Source: Rhizobium sp. Leaf306 (lineage in GTDB: Bacteria > Pseudomonadota > Alphaproteobacteria > Rhizobiales > Rhizobiaceae). From it: a stretch of 64,000 nucleotides of DNA. This document shows positions 44,918 through 53,794 of the stretch, piece after piece. Location of the stretch: the NCBI RefSeq assembly GCF_001423425.1, contig NZ_LMNX01000003.1, positions 653,044 through 717,043 on the forward strand, read 5' to 3'. Both the position numbers and the translations under genes were made by a program. The notes below the pieces were generated by a model. It worked only from the letters and a program-made list of their open reading frames with translations, did no database searches and had not been told where the DNA came from. Each line of letters starts with the position of its first letter. Within the stretch, counting starts at the first letter, position 1.

Positions 44918-45535
44918 ATGTCCTCCATTTCCAGAACCGGCTTTACGATACTCTCAGGCGCACTGATCGCCGTCACGCTCGGTGTTTCGGCCTTTGCGGC
45001 AGACACCGTCCGGGTCCGCGGTACAGTCGAGAGCCTTCAAGGCAAGACCCTGTCTGTCAAAACCCGCGAAGGCACGAATGCCAAGATCACGCTCAAGGAT
45101 GACTGGAAGGTGTCGAGCGTTGCCAAGGCCTCTATCGATGACATCAAGCCTGGTGACTTTGTAGGGATCGCCTCGCTGCCGACTGCCGATGGCGGTGATG
45201 GCGCTCTTGAAGTTCTGATCTTCCCGGCGGCGATGAAAGGCACCGGCGAAGGCAGCTACGCCTGGGATCTGAAGCCGAACAGCTCGATGACCAATGCGAC
45301 GGTTGCCGATGCGGTCAAATCCGTCGATGGCCACACGGTCACCGTGACGTACAATGGCCAGGAGAAAAAGATCTCGATCCCTGAGGGCACCCCGATCGTG
45401 ACGTTCGCGTCAGCAGTCGAAGCGGATATCAAGGCAGGCGCGACTGTGTTTGTGCCGTCGGAAAAGGCGGCCGATGGCTCCATGTCGAGCGGCCGGGTCG
45501 TTGTCGGCACCAACGGCGTCGTGCCTCCGATGTGA
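44918..45535 (+). CDS. Periplasmic protein of two OB-like repeats (DUF5666-like)
   Basis: A 205-residue protein with a signal peptide (residues 1-28, ending SAFAA). The mature part has two similar beta-rich halves: VRVRGTVESLQGKTLSVKTREGTNAKITL and VADAVKSVDGHTVTVTYNGQEKKISI, each followed by a block of the type IKPGDFVGIAS or IKAGATVFVPS. This is the pattern of DUF5666-like domains of unknown function. AAGGA lies at good distance before the ATG at 44918. It is convergent with the histidine kinase gene ending at 45553. Confidence 0.75.
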   Translation: MSSISRTGFTILSGALIAVTLGVSAFAADTVRVRGTVESLQGKTLSVKTREGTNAKITLKDDWKVSSVAKASIDDIKPGDFVGIASLPTADGGDGALEVLIFPAAMKGTGEGSYAWDLKPNSSMTNATVADAVKSVDGHTVTVTYNGQEKKISIPEGTPIVTFASAVEADIKAGATVFVPSEKAADGSMSSGRVVVGTNGVVPPM

Positions 45536-45552
45536 ACGAGCTCGTCGATCGC

Positions 45553-46911
45553 CTAGAGATGGCGCAGTTCTATCCGCGCTTCGAAACCGTCGGAGCGTCC
45601 TGTCGCCGGAGATGCGAGGATCAACTGTCCGTTCATCTGACCGAGTAGTCGGTCCACAATTGAAAGACCGAGACCGGAGCCTTCGGCTTCGGTCCGGCCA
45701 CGCCCGAAGCGCTTGCGAATGGCGGCAAGTTCAATCGCACTCATAACCGGCGATCCGTTGGTAATGCGCACTGGGCCACCATCCTCAAGAAACACCTCGA
45801 CCGGTTTATCCGGCGTCCCGTGAATGAGTGCGTTTTCGATCAGATTGCGCAGCACGATCGCGAACCCGTCTTCGCTCACCGGCGCCGTCAGGCGCGCGCC
45901 AGTTGGATGGCGGAGGACCAGCCGGTCGGGATCGGCCATGCCGCGCTGAAAATCGGTCACCACCATGTCCAGAACACGACCGAGATCGACGGCGTGGTCG
46001 GCGAGGCCGATGCCCGCCTCCGCGCGAGACAGTTGCAGCATCTTTTCCGCAAGGTGGCTCAGTCGCGTCAGTGAGGCTTCAACCTGGTCGGCACGCCGGC
46101 GATGAGGGCTTCCCACAAGTTCGGCGACCAGCATCTGAGTCTGCGCCAGCGCGCCCGCAATCGGCGTTCTCAGCTCGTGGGCGCTGTTGGCGGTAAATTC
46201 ACGCTCTGCATCAAGTGCTGTGCGCAGCCGCTGCATCAGCCGATTGACCGATGCGGCAATCGGCATCAACTCTTTCGGAAGCGCCGTCGCGTCGATCGGC
46301 TCGGTGTTGCCGCCGTCCTTGGTTTCGATCTCCTCGCGCAACGCACCGACGGGACGGACAGCTCGCCGCACCACGAACCAGATCGCCATTCCGCAGACGG
46401 GAATGAGCAGCAGAAGTGGCAGAAACAGTGCCATGGCGCCTTCGCGAAGCGCTTCTTCTCTGTTTTCGAAAGCGTCGGCGACCTGCACGAAGACACTCCG
46501 ATCGCCATTCGCCGCGGTATAAAATTGATAGGTGTCGCTTCGCCACAGCCCTGCCTTCAGAGGCGCCTCGAAAGGTTCTGCCGGCGCATCATGGGAACGG
46601 ATCAGGATCCGCCCGGCCGTGTCTCTCACCTGATAGATCAGGTACTCCCGTTCGCCGCTCGAACTCGCGGTCTGTAGTTGTTGGGGGGAGGCGCCGACGA
46701 GGCTGCGATGTTCAAGGTCGTCGACGGCAAGAGGAACCAGTCTCTCGGCCGTATCCTGCAGAGTGCCATCGAAAATTTCGGCGAGCTCCTCTTCCATCAC
46801 AACCAGGCCGAGGCCCACGGCAAGCAGCCAGAGAAACGCCATCACCACGGTCAGCCACAAAATCAGACGCCGGGTCATGGAAGGCGCCGACTTGGAAAGA
46901 AGCATGCTCAT
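45553..46911 (-). CDS. Sensor histidine kinase (QseC/PmrB/TctE type)
   Basis: A 452-residue membrane kinase. Two membrane segments (about 14-37 and 159-181) enclose a periplasmic sensor of about 120 residues. HAMP-like sequence follows, then HisKA with the phosphorylated His245 in ANSAHELRTPIAG, and a HATPase domain with NLIENALIHG (N box) and GRGRTEAEGSGLGLSIVDRLL. It partners the response regulator whose gene ends 4 bases upstream. Together with the eptA-type gene in the same run, it resembles PmrAB-like systems that sense cationic peptides or metal ions; the signal is not known here. Confidence 0.9.
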   Translation of the reverse strand: MSMLLSKSAPSMTRRLILWLTVVMAFLWLLAVGLGLVVMEEELAEIFDGTLQDTAERLVPLAVDDLEHRSLVGASPQQLQTASSSGEREYLIYQVRDTAGRILIRSHDAPAEPFEAPLKAGLWRSDTYQFYTAANGDRSVFVQVADAFENREEALREGAMALFLPLLLLIPVCGMAIWFVVRRAVRPVGALREEIETKDGGNTEPIDATALPKELMPIAASVNRLMQRLRTALDAEREFTANSAHELRTPIAGALAQTQMLVAELVGSPHRRRADQVEASLTRLSHLAEKMLQLSRAEAGIGLADHAVDLGRVLDMVVTDFQRGMADPDRLVLRHPTGARLTAPVSEDGFAIVLRNLIENALIHGTPDKPVEVFLEDGGPVRITNGSPVMSAIELAAIRKRFGRGRTEAEGSGLGLSIVDRLLGQMNGQLILASPATGRSDGFEARIELRHL

Positions 46912-46915
46912 CGAT

Positions 46916-47569
46916 CTACCCTAGCCGATATCCAATTCCGCGCAGTGTTGTGATGTGGTCGCGGCCAAGCTTCTTGCGCAAGCGGCTGACATAGACTTCG
47001 ACGGTATTGCTCTCGATTTCCGAGCCGAAGGCGTAAAGCGCTTCCTCGATCTGTGATTTGGAAACGACCGCACCGACACGAGACGACAGCGCGTCAAGCA
47101 CGGCCCATTCCCGGCTGGAAAGTTCGATGACGGTGCCCGTTGCGGTAACGCGGCGGTCGGTCGCATCGATCTCGAGATCGCCCACGCGAAGAAGCGAAAC
47201 CGGACGGCCGCTGTACCGGCGACTGACCGCCAACATGCGCGCCGTCAGCTCACCCAGGTTGAAAGGCTTCACGAGGTAGTCGTCTGCACCGCTGTTCAAT
47301 CCTTCGATGCGATCTGAAATCTGGTCATGTGCCGTCAGAATGATTACCGGCGTGGTAATACCCTTGGCGCGCAGGCGTTTCAAAAGCGCGATGCCGCTGC
47401 CATCCGGCAGGCGCAGATCCAGAAGGACAAGACCGTAGCCGGTCGTCGAGAGGGCGCTCTCTGCAGCGTCAAGCGTCTTGGTCCAGTCGACGGCATGGTC
47501 GGCGCTCACCACATGGTCGCGCACCGCTTCCCCGAGTGTCACGTCATCCTCGACCAGAAGAACTCTCAA
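46916..47569 (-). CDS. OmpR-family response regulator
   Basis: A 217-residue DNA-binding regulator. The receiver has Asp8-Asp9 (LVEDD), phosphorylated Asp51 (LVLLDLRLPDG) and Lys101 (YLVKPF); the winged-helix C-terminal domain spans about 125-217 (LSSREWAVLDALSSRVGAVVSKSQIEE, ending TLRGIGYRLG). The start is a TTG at 47569, giving the family opening RVLLVEDD; GGAG lies 8 bases before it. The frame upstream to 47776 does not match the family. It lies between the eptA-type gene and the kinase gene, all on the minus strand, so it probably controls eptA. Confidence 0.9.
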   Translation of the reverse strand: MRVLLVEDDVTLGEAVRDHVVSADHAVDWTKTLDAAESALSTTGYGLVLLDLRLPDGSGIALLKRLRAKGITTPVIILTAHDQISDRIEGLNSGADDYLVKPFNLGELTARMLAVSRRYSGRPVSLLRVGDLEIDATDRRVTATGTVIELSSREWAVLDALSSRVGAVVSKSQIEEALYAFGSEIESNTVEVYVSRLRKKLGRDHITTLRGIGYRLG

Positions 47570-47750
47570 GCAGTCTGCTCCATCCCTTTGCCATTTCGCT
47601 TCGGCGATCCGGAGACGAGGATAGCCGGAAATCTCAGGAAGTGGAGCGACAATCGTGCGCACACAAGCGAAGCACGAGAGCCCTGTTGCCAACCCAGCAA
47701 ACGATGTCGAGAAGAACTGTCTGAGCGGACTACCACCAGTGTCGAACGGG

Positions 47751-49478
47751 TCAGAAGTCTGCACGCGCGCTGGCAACGCCGCTACTGTCTCTCACCCGCC
47801 GGCATGATGCCATTACGTCAAGGTCCGGTTTGTAGCTCGAAGTCCGAACGGACATCATTCCGAGTACGGTGTGAAACAGATTGTCATGTGAGGCGGGTGC
47901 AGCCGCTCGGGAAGAGAGGCATTGCGGATCGGTCGTGGTTTTCAACTCCGACCCTTGCCACAGCACAAAGGGCACGTGGGTCTGCTGCGATGGCGCAACG
48001 ACATACGGAGCGCCGTGCAGATAAAGGCCATGCTCACCGAGCGACTCGCCGTGATCGGACATGTAGATCATGGCTGGAGCGATGACGTCCTGACGCGCCT
48101 TCAGACTGTCGATAACCGACGCGAGGATGTGGTCCGTGTAAAGGATCGTGTTGTCATAGGCGTTGACGATCTCATCGGTTTTGCAATTGCCCAGTTCAGC
48201 ATTGCGGCATTCCGGCTTGAAGCGGGCAAACGCCGTGGGATAGCGCTCAGAATAGGCGGGGCCATGACTTCCCATCTGATGGAGGACCAGGACGCTGTCG
48301 CCCTTGACTGTCGAGAGCCAGCCATCGAGTGCCGCGACCATCCCCTCGTCGAGGCACTCCCTGTCTTTGCAGTAGCGGGGATCGTTGGCATCGGAAAACG
48401 AGTGGTAGGCGGTACGGCTTGCAACGTTCTTGCTGCCGGTGTTGTCGTCCCACCATTCCGTTTTGACACCCGCGTGACCGAGGACGTCGAGCAGATTTTC
48501 ATTCGCGAGGCCGGCACGATGGGAATAGCCGCGCCGTGTCAGGTTGGAAAACATGCAGGGCACGGAAACCGCTGTTGCCGTGCCGCAGCTTGATGTTTCC
48601 TTGAAGTAGGTAATGTCTCGGCGGGCGAGCTCCGGATTGGTGTCGCGGCCGTAGCCACCAAGCGAAAAATTCTCGGCACGGGCCGTCTCTCCGACAACGA
48701 TCACCACGACGCGCGGTCGGCCGGAGGATGTCGGGGCAATGACGCGGGCATCGGTCCCGAGCGATTTCACGACGACGGTTTCGTCCTCGCCGGTCGCCAT
48801 GGCAAAGCCGATGGCATTGCCGATCGGCACGAAGGGGTTAAGTGTCATCATCAGGTCTTTGTGGAGCCGCGTGACCGAGGCAATGCTGCGAGCGCTGCTC
48901 ATTCCGCAGGCGAGCGCGACCAGCAGAAGTGGAACGATTGCCGCGCTGTTCCACAAGACTTTGCCGAAGAAAGGCCTGTGTTCGATCTTGACCCAGCAGA
49001 CCAGGAGCGATGGCAGGATACCGAAAACAGCCATGTGCAGCACGAAGGCCGGTGTCAACAGATGCCCGGCTTCGGACGACGTCGTCTGGACGGCGTTGCG
49101 GATCATGTCGACGTCGATGATCGTTCCGAACCTGTCCATGAACCAGGAGCCCGCAGCAGCGCTCACGAAGAGAAAGACCAGAACCGGCTTCAGGACATAC
49201 TTGAGCGACAACGATACGATCAACGCTGCGAAAAGGCATGCGAGACCGAGTATGAAGGCAGCAAAGGCGAGGTGACTGTCGAAATAGGCGAAAGCCCGCG
49301 TGAGAAACATCCGGTTGGTAAAGGCCGCCAGATAGAGCGCACCTGTCACAGCCAGGGTAACGCTACCCATCCGCGGGCGGAAGAAAGGAGGTGCGGTTCT
49401 GGACAGACTGTAGATCGGCACTGGTTGATCCTCGGCGAACTCGATTGCCACGGATTTGCATCGGATCCTGACACGCAC
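47751..49478 (-). CDS. eptA: Lipid A phosphoethanolamine transferase (EptA/MCR family)
   Basis: A 575-residue inner-membrane enzyme that transfers phosphoethanolamine from phosphatidylethanolamine to lipid A. Five membrane helices lie in residues about 41-195; the periplasmic alkaline-phosphatase-like domain follows. The nucleophile is Thr300 in SSCGTATAVSVPC, Glu264 (VVGETARAENFSLGGYGRDT) is a zinc ligand, and HQMGSHGPAY and MSDHGESLGEHGLYLHG supply the rest of the zinc site. Cys pairs of the family are present. The GTG start at 49478 (AGGG 7 bases upstream) gives an N-terminal extension of about 30 residues relative to E. coli EptA, so a later start is possible. The response regulator gene follows 181 bases after it. 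Confidence 0.9.
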   Translation of the reverse strand: MRVRIRCKSVAIEFAEDQPVPIYSLSRTAPPFFRPRMGSVTLAVTGALYLAAFTNRMFLTRAFAYFDSHLAFAAFILGLACLFAALIVSLSLKYVLKPVLVFLFVSAAAGSWFMDRFGTIIDVDMIRNAVQTTSSEAGHLLTPAFVLHMAVFGILPSLLVCWVKIEHRPFFGKVLWNSAAIVPLLLVALACGMSSARSIASVTRLHKDLMMTLNPFVPIGNAIGFAMATGEDETVVVKSLGTDARVIAPTSSGRPRVVVIVVGETARAENFSLGGYGRDTNPELARRDITYFKETSSCGTATAVSVPCMFSNLTRRGYSHRAGLANENLLDVLGHAGVKTEWWDDNTGSKNVASRTAYHSFSDANDPRYCKDRECLDEGMVAALDGWLSTVKGDSVLVLHQMGSHGPAYSERYPTAFARFKPECRNAELGNCKTDEIVNAYDNTILYTDHILASVIDSLKARQDVIAPAMIYMSDHGESLGEHGLYLHGAPYVVAPSQQTHVPFVLWQGSELKTTTDPQCLSSRAAAPASHDNLFHTVLGMMSVRTSSYKPDLDVMASCRRVRDSSGVASARADF

Positions 49479-49802
49479 CTGAATGCCCTAGACCAACGGC
49501 CACCCTTCAGCTGGGAGTCAGCTTCGTTCGTCATCATTGCCTGAGTGAGAAGCAACAAGGCCTATACTCGGTGAACAGTTTTCGTCTTCGGCCCGGTCTA
49601 ATTTTCGTGGGCATATTCGTACTGATCGTTTGCTCGATCTCGCTGCTGCGCGATCCCCGGCACGTTCGCAATCCCCAGACGCTACCGGGATCGAACGTTC
49701 GACAAACACATATGCCGACGGGTTGAGCCACCGCATCTTGACCGGCCGATGTCCGGTGCGCCATGTCATGGGGTGCATCTTTACGGACGACGGGGACAGG
49801 CA

Positions 49803-51032
49803 GTGGGCGATATCGATCGGGACAGGGCAGAGCGATTGATGCAAGAGGCCGATCTTGACGGCCTGCTGCTATTCCAACCCGAGGCATTCCGCTACGCAAT
49901 CGGCGCACCCGCTGGCGTCGCAACGATGTGGGGCAGGGCAGGGGCAGCAATCGCTTTTGTCCCCGCGGATGCGGGGCTCGCGCTTGCCGCCGTCGTCAGC
50001 GATCACGCCCTGCCAAGCATCCGCAAATCCGCACATGATGTCGAGTTGCGCAGTCATCGGATCTGGATCGACACCGTCGATACAACGGACGCCGGCTCCA
50101 TCGCGCAAATCGACCAGTGCTATCGCCGAGGTGGGTCGTCGGGGGAAAGGCCTGAAACCTTTGATCGCGAAGTGTCCTTCGGCCTGCTGGGGGAACTGCT
50201 TCGTGAGCGCGGTCTATCTGAGGCCCGTCTTGGCGTTGACATGGAGTTCATGCCCGCCGCCGATTTTGCCGCGCTAAAGCACCATCTGCCCCGCGCCTTG
50301 TTGACCGATGGATCTGCGGTTCTGCGCCGCCTGCGCTCGGTGAAGACGCCGGTCGAGATCGCTCGATTGCGTCTTGCGGCCAATGCGGCAGAGGCAGGCA
50401 TCGTCAGAATGGTCGAGGCCATACGGCCTGGCTCCTCTGTAAAATCGCTTTCCGACGCTTGGAAATCCGGCGCGAAGGCGTTCGCAATCGGGAAGGGCGT
50501 CAGCCTGTCCGGGTCATGGGACTACATCTCCGTTGGCCCGGATCTTTCAGACGCGAACGCAACGGTTGTTCCGGGTGCGCTCATCAAGGCAGATGTAGGA
50601 ACGCTGGTGGAGGGATATTCTTCCGATAGCGCACGAACCTTCGTCTATGGCGAGGCGTCGCCGCTCGCGAACGATCTCGACAAGATCCTCCTCGAGGCAT
50701 TTGAAGCGGGCCTCGAGCACATCCGGCCCGGCAATACATTCGGCGCGGTGCATCGGGTTGTCACGGCCGCCATCCGTCGTGGGGGATTGAGCGAATATCA
50801 TCGTGGGCATTTCGGGCACTCGGTCGGCGGCAGTGCCGGCATCGAGGAATGGCCATTTTTCTCGATGGGAAATGAGGAACTGATCCAGCCGGGCATGGTG
50901 GTGGCGCTCGAGACGCCCTTCTACGGGAATGGCTTTGGTGCCCTGATGATCGAGGACCAGTTCCTTGTGACCTCTGACGGCACGGAATGCATGAATAGAT
51001 TGCCGCGCGGTCTTCAGAAGATCATGCATTGA
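49803..51032 (+). CDS. M24-family metallopeptidase (Xaa-Pro aminopeptidase-like)
   Basis: A 409-residue cytoplasmic protein with a creatinase N-terminal domain (about 1-170) and a pita-bread peptidase domain. The metal ligands are visible in order: Asp in IKADVGT, Asp in YSSDSARTF, His in HFGHSVG, Glu in VALETPFY and Glu in IEDQFLV. All five are present, so it should be an active peptidase or a related hydrolase. I prefer the GTG at 49803 (GGGGACAGG upstream) over the ATG at 49749, because the extra 18 residues do not match the family. The substrate is unknown. It is independent of the ctpA-like gene that follows. Confidence 0.85.
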   Translation: MGDIDRDRAERLMQEADLDGLLLFQPEAFRYAIGAPAGVATMWGRAGAAIAFVPADAGLALAAVVSDHALPSIRKSAHDVELRSHRIWIDTVDTTDAGSIAQIDQCYRRGGSSGERPETFDREVSFGLLGELLRERGLSEARLGVDMEFMPAADFAALKHHLPRALLTDGSAVLRRLRSVKTPVEIARLRLAANAAEAGIVRMVEAIRPGSSVKSLSDAWKSGAKAFAIGKGVSLSGSWDYISVGPDLSDANATVVPGALIKADVGTLVEGYSSDSARTFVYGEASPLANDLDKILLEAFEAGLEHIRPGNTFGAVHRVVTAAIRRGGLSEYHRGHFGHSVGGSAGIEEWPFFSMGNEELIQPGMVVALETPFYGNGFGALMIEDQFLVTSDGTECMNRLPRGLQKIMH

Positions 51033-51216
51033 AGCCTGACGACCGAACGCCCGCGAACGGCATTCTTCAGAAATCAGGGGCCCTCCGCGCACGCCGTTCG
51101 TCCTGGTTCTTGCGATGGACACGCAATATTGCACACCCAGACAGTTGCCAAAACTCGATCATTGTTGCACCACCATTGCGCAAAACGAACCGACATCGCA
51201 ATTGGAACATAGCGGA

Positions 51217-53325
51217 ATGCGTCTGAGATATTCTTTCCTTGGTCTACTTCTTGCCATCGCACCAGCAGCCTATGCCTTGGAACCGGGCACACCCCCCGTC
51301 CTCGCTCCGCTCGATCGGCAGGCACAGGCGGCCAATATCAGCGCACAGTTTCTCGGCCGCTACAGCTACAAGCCCGTACCGCTGGACGACGCGCTGTCGG
51401 TCAAGATCATGAACAGCTTCATCAAGTCGCTGGATCCGGACCGGAGCTTTTTTCTCAAATCCGATATCGACAGCTTTGCCGCGAACAGCAAGAAGATCGA
51501 CGATGCGATCGAGGACGAGGATCTGAAGCTTCCCTTCTCGATTTTCAACGTTTATTCGCAGCGCGTTTCAGAGCGCCTGACCTATGCACGTGAGTTGCTG
51601 AAGCAGGGTTTCGACTTCACCCAGCGGGAAGAGTATTCCGTGCTACGAGACGACGCGCCGTGGCCGCAGTCGCAACAGGAAAGCAACGACCTGTGGCGCA
51701 AGCGTGTGAAAAGCGACTGGCTGCGCCTGAAACTGGCAGGCTCCCAAGACGCGACGATCCGCGAGACGCTCGACAAGCGCTACCAGAACGTCCTTGATCG
51801 GACCTACCGTTATAAGAGCGACGATGTATTCCAGTCTTTCATGGCTGCCTACACGACGTCGGTTGACCCGCACACGGACTATTTCGGGGCGAGGGCAGCG
51901 GCTGAATTTGACATCTCCATGAGCCTGTCTCTCGTCGGTATCGGCGCGGTTCTGCAAGAACGCGACGGTTACACCACGATCCGTGAACTCGTGCCTGGCG
52001 GCCCGGCGCAACTCTCCGGCAAGCTCGCTGTCGGCGATCGCATCGCAGGCGTTGCGCAAGGTGAAGATGGCCCGATGAAGGACGTCGTGGGTACGCGCCT
52101 CGACGAAATTGTGCAGATGATCCGTGGCGCGAAGGATTCTGTCGTCCGTCTGGACGTGCTGCCTGCAGATACCGGTGAGACCGGAAGCCACCGGGTTATC
52201 AGCCTCGTGCGCGACCGGGTTAGTCTCGAAAAACAGGCGGCCCAGAAAAGCATTATTCCGGTCGAGGACAAAGGTGTCGCCCGCCGCATCGGCGTGATCA
52301 CTCTGCCTGCCTTTTACGAGGACTTCGAAGCGAGACGCAAAGGCGAGAAGAACTACAAGAGCGCCAGCCGCGATGTCGCCAAGCTGCTCGTTGAACTCAA
52401 ACAGGAAAGCGTTGATGGCGTCCTGATTGACCTGCGTGATAACGGAGGCGGATCCCTGTCTGAAGCGATTGAACTCACCGGGCTCTTTGTCGGCAAGGGA
52501 CCGGTCGTGCAGCAGCGCGATGCCAAGGGTAAGGTTGAAATCCTGAAAGACGATCGGTCTGCTCCCGCTTGGGCGGGCCCGGTCGGCGTGCTCATCAACC
52601 GCGGTTCGGCTTCGGCCTCCGAGATCTTTGCTGCAGCTATCCAGGATTATGGTCGAGGCGTTGTGATCGGCGAGCCCAGCTTCGGCAAGGGAACCGTGCA
52701 GACCGTCGTGGATCTCGATCAGGCGACGCGCAGCAGCGAATCGAAATACGGCGAATTGAAACTGACCATCGCCCAGTTCTTCCGCGTCGATGGCGGTACG
52801 ACCCAGCTTCGCGGTGTGACGCCGGATATCAACCTCCCGGGCCTTTCTGACCCGAAGACGCTGGGTGAGGCGAGCTATGACAATGCCCTGCCATGGACAC
52901 GTATCAAGCCTGCCAAATATGCCGCAGTCGGAAATGTCGCATCGGTTCTGCCACAACTGCAGACCCAGCACGAAGCCCGAATCAAGGATGACCCGGATTT
53001 CCAGCGGTTCATCGAGGACGCTGCCGAACTGAAGCAGCAGCGCGAGAAAAAGGTCATCTCGCTCAACGAGGCCGAACGCCGGGCAGAACTCGCAGCCGTC
53101 GCCAGTCGTCTGAAGGCTCGCGAGCAGATCAACAATGGCCTGGTCGGCAGCGAAGACGATGGTCTGCAAGCAAATGAACGTAGCTTGAGTGCTGAGATCG
53201 CTCTTGAGGATGCGCGCAAGAATGCCAAGGACGTCCTGAAAAACGAGGCGTCTGCGATTGTCGCCGATCAGGCGACCTTGCTGCAAGACAGCAATGCACA
53301 GCCCGGGCGCGCCAAGCGGAACTAG
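51217..53325 (+). CDS. prc: Tail-specific periplasmic protease (C-terminal processing peptidase, S41A)
   Basis: A 702-residue exported protease. It has a signal peptide (residues 1-20, ending AAYA), an N-terminal helical domain, a PDZ domain (SLVGIGAVLQERDGYTTIRELVPGG), and the S41 catalytic core. The Ser-Lys dyad is Ser466 in NRGSASASEIF and Lys491 in SFGKGTVQT, 25 residues apart as in E. coli Prc/Tsp. A long C-terminal helical part (DUF3340-like) follows, as in Prc rather than the shorter CtpA. It removes C-terminal tails from periplasmic proteins and cell-wall enzymes. The ATG at 51217 starts the signal peptide; the longer frame from 51115 is not used. Confidence 0.92.
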   Translation: MRLRYSFLGLLLAIAPAAYALEPGTPPVLAPLDRQAQAANISAQFLGRYSYKPVPLDDALSVKIMNSFIKSLDPDRSFFLKSDIDSFAANSKKIDDAIEDEDLKLPFSIFNVYSQRVSERLTYARELLKQGFDFTQREEYSVLRDDAPWPQSQQESNDLWRKRVKSDWLRLKLAGSQDATIRETLDKRYQNVLDRTYRYKSDDVFQSFMAAYTTSVDPHTDYFGARAAAEFDISMSLSLVGIGAVLQERDGYTTIRELVPGGPAQLSGKLAVGDRIAGVAQGEDGPMKDVVGTRLDEIVQMIRGAKDSVVRLDVLPADTGETGSHRVISLVRDRVSLEKQAAQKSIIPVEDKGVARRIGVITLPAFYEDFEARRKGEKNYKSASRDVAKLLVELKQESVDGVLIDLRDNGGGSLSEAIELTGLFVGKGPVVQQRDAKGKVEILKDDRSAPAWAGPVGVLINRGSASASEIFAAAIQDYGRGVVIGEPSFGKGTVQTVVDLDQATRSSESKYGELKLTIAQFFRVDGGTTQLRGVTPDINLPGLSDPKTLGEASYDNALPWTRIKPAKYAAVGNVASVLPQLQTQHEARIKDDPDFQRFIEDAAELKQQREKKVISLNEAERRAELAAVASRLKAREQINNGLVGSEDDGLQANERSLSAEIALEDARKNAKDVLKNEASAIVADQATLLQDSNAQPGRAKRN

Positions 53326-53345
53326 TCACCAGCGGGCTGCGGGGT

Positions 53346-53373
53346 CGTCGGGGTTCAAGTGAACCTTACGACG
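53346..53373 (+). terminator. Stem-loop directly after prc
   Basis: CGTCG+GGTTCA (53346-53350 and 53352-53357) pairs with TGAACC+CGACG (53360-53365 and 53369-53373), giving an 11-bp stem with a small internal loop. It starts 20 bases after the stop codon. No T-run follows. Confidence 0.5.
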
Positions 53374-53400
53374 GTCATTAGAGCAACTTCGAATGACGTC

Positions 53401-53432
53401 GACAGCGCGCGGTATCGATACCGTGCGCTGTC
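53401..53432 (+). repeat. Near-perfect 32-base palindrome
   Basis: Two 16-base halves (53401-53416 and 53417-53432) are inverted copies with a single mismatch, centred on GGTATCGATACC. It may act as a second terminator for convergent transcripts or be a copy of a dispersed palindromic element. Confidence 0.6.
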
Positions 53433-53663
53433 GTCAAAGCGAAGGGGAGATGCAGTTTCAGCGACGTGGAAAATCCGAGCCGCCCAACAGAGAGCATCAA
53501 CCAGTTATCAGATAATATGCATTATGGAACCAACGGATATTGATGGCGTGTAGCAGGCTTAGCGGCCTTGGCTGAGACGGTAGATACGTCCGCTACGGTT
53601 CAACGCGCCGCCTCTGAAGCGCCGATATCAGCACGCCATTTCCGGCTATCTTTGCCGACGCGT

Positions 53664-53691
53664 GAGAGACGAAGCGAGAGAGACGAAGCGT
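53664..53691. repeat. 14-base tandem duplication
   Basis: GAGAGACGAAGCGA at 53664-53677 is repeated at 53678-53691 with a single change at the last base. Confidence 0.7.
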
Positions 53692-53794
53692 AACAAAGCA
53701 GTGGCCGCGGGTTTAAAAAATGCAAATCCTAGTTCAGCCGCGACCATCGGTAGCTTGTAATCCCGGCCGACCTGGGAGCCTTACCAGACCGCGG

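Larger units (their letters stand above)
53326..53794. other. 469-base gap between prc and the chemoreceptor gene
   Basis: No gene is supported. It holds two successive stem-loops after prc (53346-53373 and 53401-53432), and a 14-base tandem duplication (53664-53691). It lies between convergent transcription units, so no promoter is expected. Confidence 0.55.

Noticed and set aside
51643..53286. 547-codon open frame on the minus strand
   Set aside because: Antisense shadow of the prc gene; no start signal, no recognisable domain, while the plus-strand frame has a complete protease.
53359..53553. 64-codon frame in the gap after prc
   Set aside because: It runs through both stem-loops, has no ribosome-binding site and no protein-like pattern.
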